From contig NZ_PZJM01000003.1 in the NCBI RefSeq assembly GCF_003206045.1, positions 642,037 to 706,036 of the forward strand: a stretch of 64,000 nt of DNA, in the 5' to 3' direction. This document shows, piece after piece, positions 62,889 to 64,000 of the stretch. A program made the position numbers and the translations under genes. This stretch comes from Salinicola lusitanus (GTDB lineage: Bacteria; Pseudomonadota; Gammaproteobacteria; Pseudomonadales; Halomonadaceae). The notes below the pieces were generated by a model. It was not told the DNA's origin. It made no database searches and saw nothing but the letters and a program-made list of their open reading frames with translations. The first letter of the stretch is position 1. Each line of letters opens with the position of its first letter.

Positions 62889-64000
62889 TCAAGTCACTCC
62901 GTCGGTTAGCTGCATTACGTCCATCACATAGGGCACGGTCACCTCGACCAGCGTGCCGCGCCCCGGCGTCGAATAGAGCGCCAGCGTACCACCTAGCGAC
63001 TCCACATGGGCCTTGACCATGGCCAACCCGTAGCCTCGCCCCGCCCCCTTGGAAGAGACGCCCTGCTCCATGGCAAGCTGCTGCTGGCTGTCGCTCATGC
63101 CCCTGCCGTTGTCCGACACGTGCAACGAGAGCGCGCCGGCGTCGACACCCAGGGTCAGGCTCACCTGGCGCACCTCGCGACCGGCGACCGCCTCGAAGGC
63201 ATTTTCCAGCAGATTGCCGATGATGGACACCAAGAGGTGCACGACCTCGCTTTCGTCTGGCGCCGGAACTTCGCTCTGCAGGTCGATATCGAGTTCGACC
63301 CGGCGCTCTCTCGCCTCGCTCCCCTTGGCCAGCAGAAAGCCCGCCAGCACGGGGTCCCGAACCCCGGCGACCCGCGCCGCGGCCGGCGCGATCAAGGTGT
63401 CGTCGAGCTCACGCAGATAACGCTCCAGACGTCCCAGGTCGCGCAATTGCACCAGGCCGAGGATGACGTGCAGCCGGTTCTTGAACTCGTGGGTGGAAGC
63501 CCGCAGCGCCTGCGCGTAACGGCTGACACCGGTCAACTCCTCGGCCAGCCGGTTGACCTCGCTACGGTCCCGCAACGTCACCACGCTTCCCCCCGCGCCC
63601 CTCTCGCCGCGGATGGGCACGCGGTTGACGATCAAGGCGCGACCGTTCAGCGTCAAGCGCCGGTTGAGCGCGGGCGTGCCGCTGTCGAACAGCTCTCCGA
63701 GCGTGGCTGCGGGTATTCCTGAGCCGTCGCCGGCGCCCGCCGGATCCAGCAACTCGCCGGCGGCCGGATTGACCATGGTGATGACCGAGTCGCCATCGAT
63801 CGCCAGCACCCCCTCGTGCAGCGAGGCCAGCATCGCCTGACGCTGCTGGACCCACTGGGATATCTGGTGGGGCTCGAACCCCAGCAGGATCCGCTTGATG
63901 TACCGTGCCAGACACCAGGCGCCCGTGGCACCGACCACCATCAGCAACACGATGCCCAGCAGCAGTACCTGACGCCGCTCCGCCAGCAGCAGCCCGACCC
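62889..64000 (-). CDS. Sensor histidine kinase of the CitA/DcuS type, 5' end outside window
   Basis: The frame is open to the window edge, so the N-terminal periplasmic PAS sensor is missing. Visible parts are a membrane helix (about LLGIVLLMVVGATGAWCLAR) and a cytoplasmic PAS domain (AMLASLHEGVLAIDGDSVIT, then VPIRGERGAGGSVVTLRDRS). The phosphorylation helix ALRASTHEFKNRLHVILGLV carries the HEFKNRLH box of CitA/DcuS kinases, and the ATP-binding domain has NLLENAFEAVAGREV and SSKGAGRGYGLAMVK. It is the partner of the following response regulator. A GTG at 63950 is only an internal codon. Confidence 0.93.
   Translation of the reverse strand, partial: VGLLLAERRQVLLLGIVLLMVVGATGAWCLARYIKRILLGFEPHQISQWVQQRQAMLASLHEGVLAIDGDSVITMVNPAAGELLDPAGAGDGSGIPAATLGELFDSGTPALNRRLTLNGRALIVNRVPIRGERGAGGSVVTLRDRSEVNRLAEELTGVSRYAQALRASTHEFKNRLHVILGLVQLRDLGRLERYLRELDDTLIAPAAARVAGVRDPVLAGFLLAKGSEARERRVELDIDLQSEVPAPDESEVVHLLVSIIGNLLENAFEAVAGREVRQVSLTLGVDAGALSLHVSDNGRGMSDSQQQLAMEQGVSSKGAGRGYGLAMVKAHVESLGGTLALYSTPGRGTLVEVTVPYVMDVMQLTDGVT

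Overview
The window is GC-rich gammaproteobacterial chromosome. The gene repertoire (mesD/mesX methionine synthesis, DUF47-Pit phosphate uptake, the FUSC/DUF1656/HlyD efflux triplet, glrK-qseG-glrR, yciO/rnm/yciB/yciI) fits a Halomonadaceae member such as Halomonas or Salinicola. That assignment is inference from gene content; no rRNA or other taxonomic marker is present.

Region 1 (1-16.7 kb) is a set of metabolic modules, mostly with a divergent local regulator. They are a GNAT fragment at the edge; a LacI-controlled Gfo/Idh dehydrogenase, TIM-barrel isomerase and MFS permease operon with a perfect LacI-type operator; a LysR/SDR/lipocalin-like module; a lipoprotein; a NYN-domain protein; the folate-independent methionine synthase pair mesD-mesX with a MetR-like box and a hairpin-rich leader; an AraC/aldehyde dehydrogenase pair; and a LysR/quinone-oxidoreductase pair.

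Region 2 (16.7-31.3 kb) is accessory and partly decayed. It holds a LysR remnant, a LysR/flavodoxin-fold reductase module joined directly to a truncated RhuM gene, two broken copies of the NYN gene (one carrying a hexanucleotide expansion), a TauE/AraC pair, a LysR-linked aromatic-acid-type efflux operon, a frameshifted alpha/beta hydrolase, a decayed IS3-type OrfA, and a 480-residue AT-rich orphan with a possible HEPN R-x4-H motif. This stretch ends at the 3' end of guaA, a known integration site for genomic islands.

Region 3 (31.3-41.3 kb) has guaB-guaA, a MarR regulator, an operon of a DsbA-like oxidoreductase, two SMR transporters and a nucleoside deaminase behind a strong promoter flanked by two matching palindromes, xseA, and a second LysR/flavodoxin-fold reductase module.

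Region 4 (41.3-64 kb) is mostly core: glrK-qseG-glrR, argA, DUF47-pit, a CYTH protein, an H-NOX/EAL pair for NO-linked c-di-GMP turnover, a Kv-type channel, a chemoreceptor, an acid phosphatase, yciO, rnm, yciB, yciI, mnmC and a CitA/CitB-type two-component system cut by the window edge.

The most interesting signal lies between argA and glrK. In order on the minus strand there are three TGTC-N10-GACA-like GlrR half-site pairs, a strong argA terminator, a perfect IHF consensus, a sigma-54 promoter and a roughly 446-nt structured transcript ending in a strong terminator. The transcript carries GGA-in-loop hairpins typical of CsrA/RsmA-sequestering RNAs. The layout matches enterobacterial glmY control, but the RNA looks like a Csr-type sponge.
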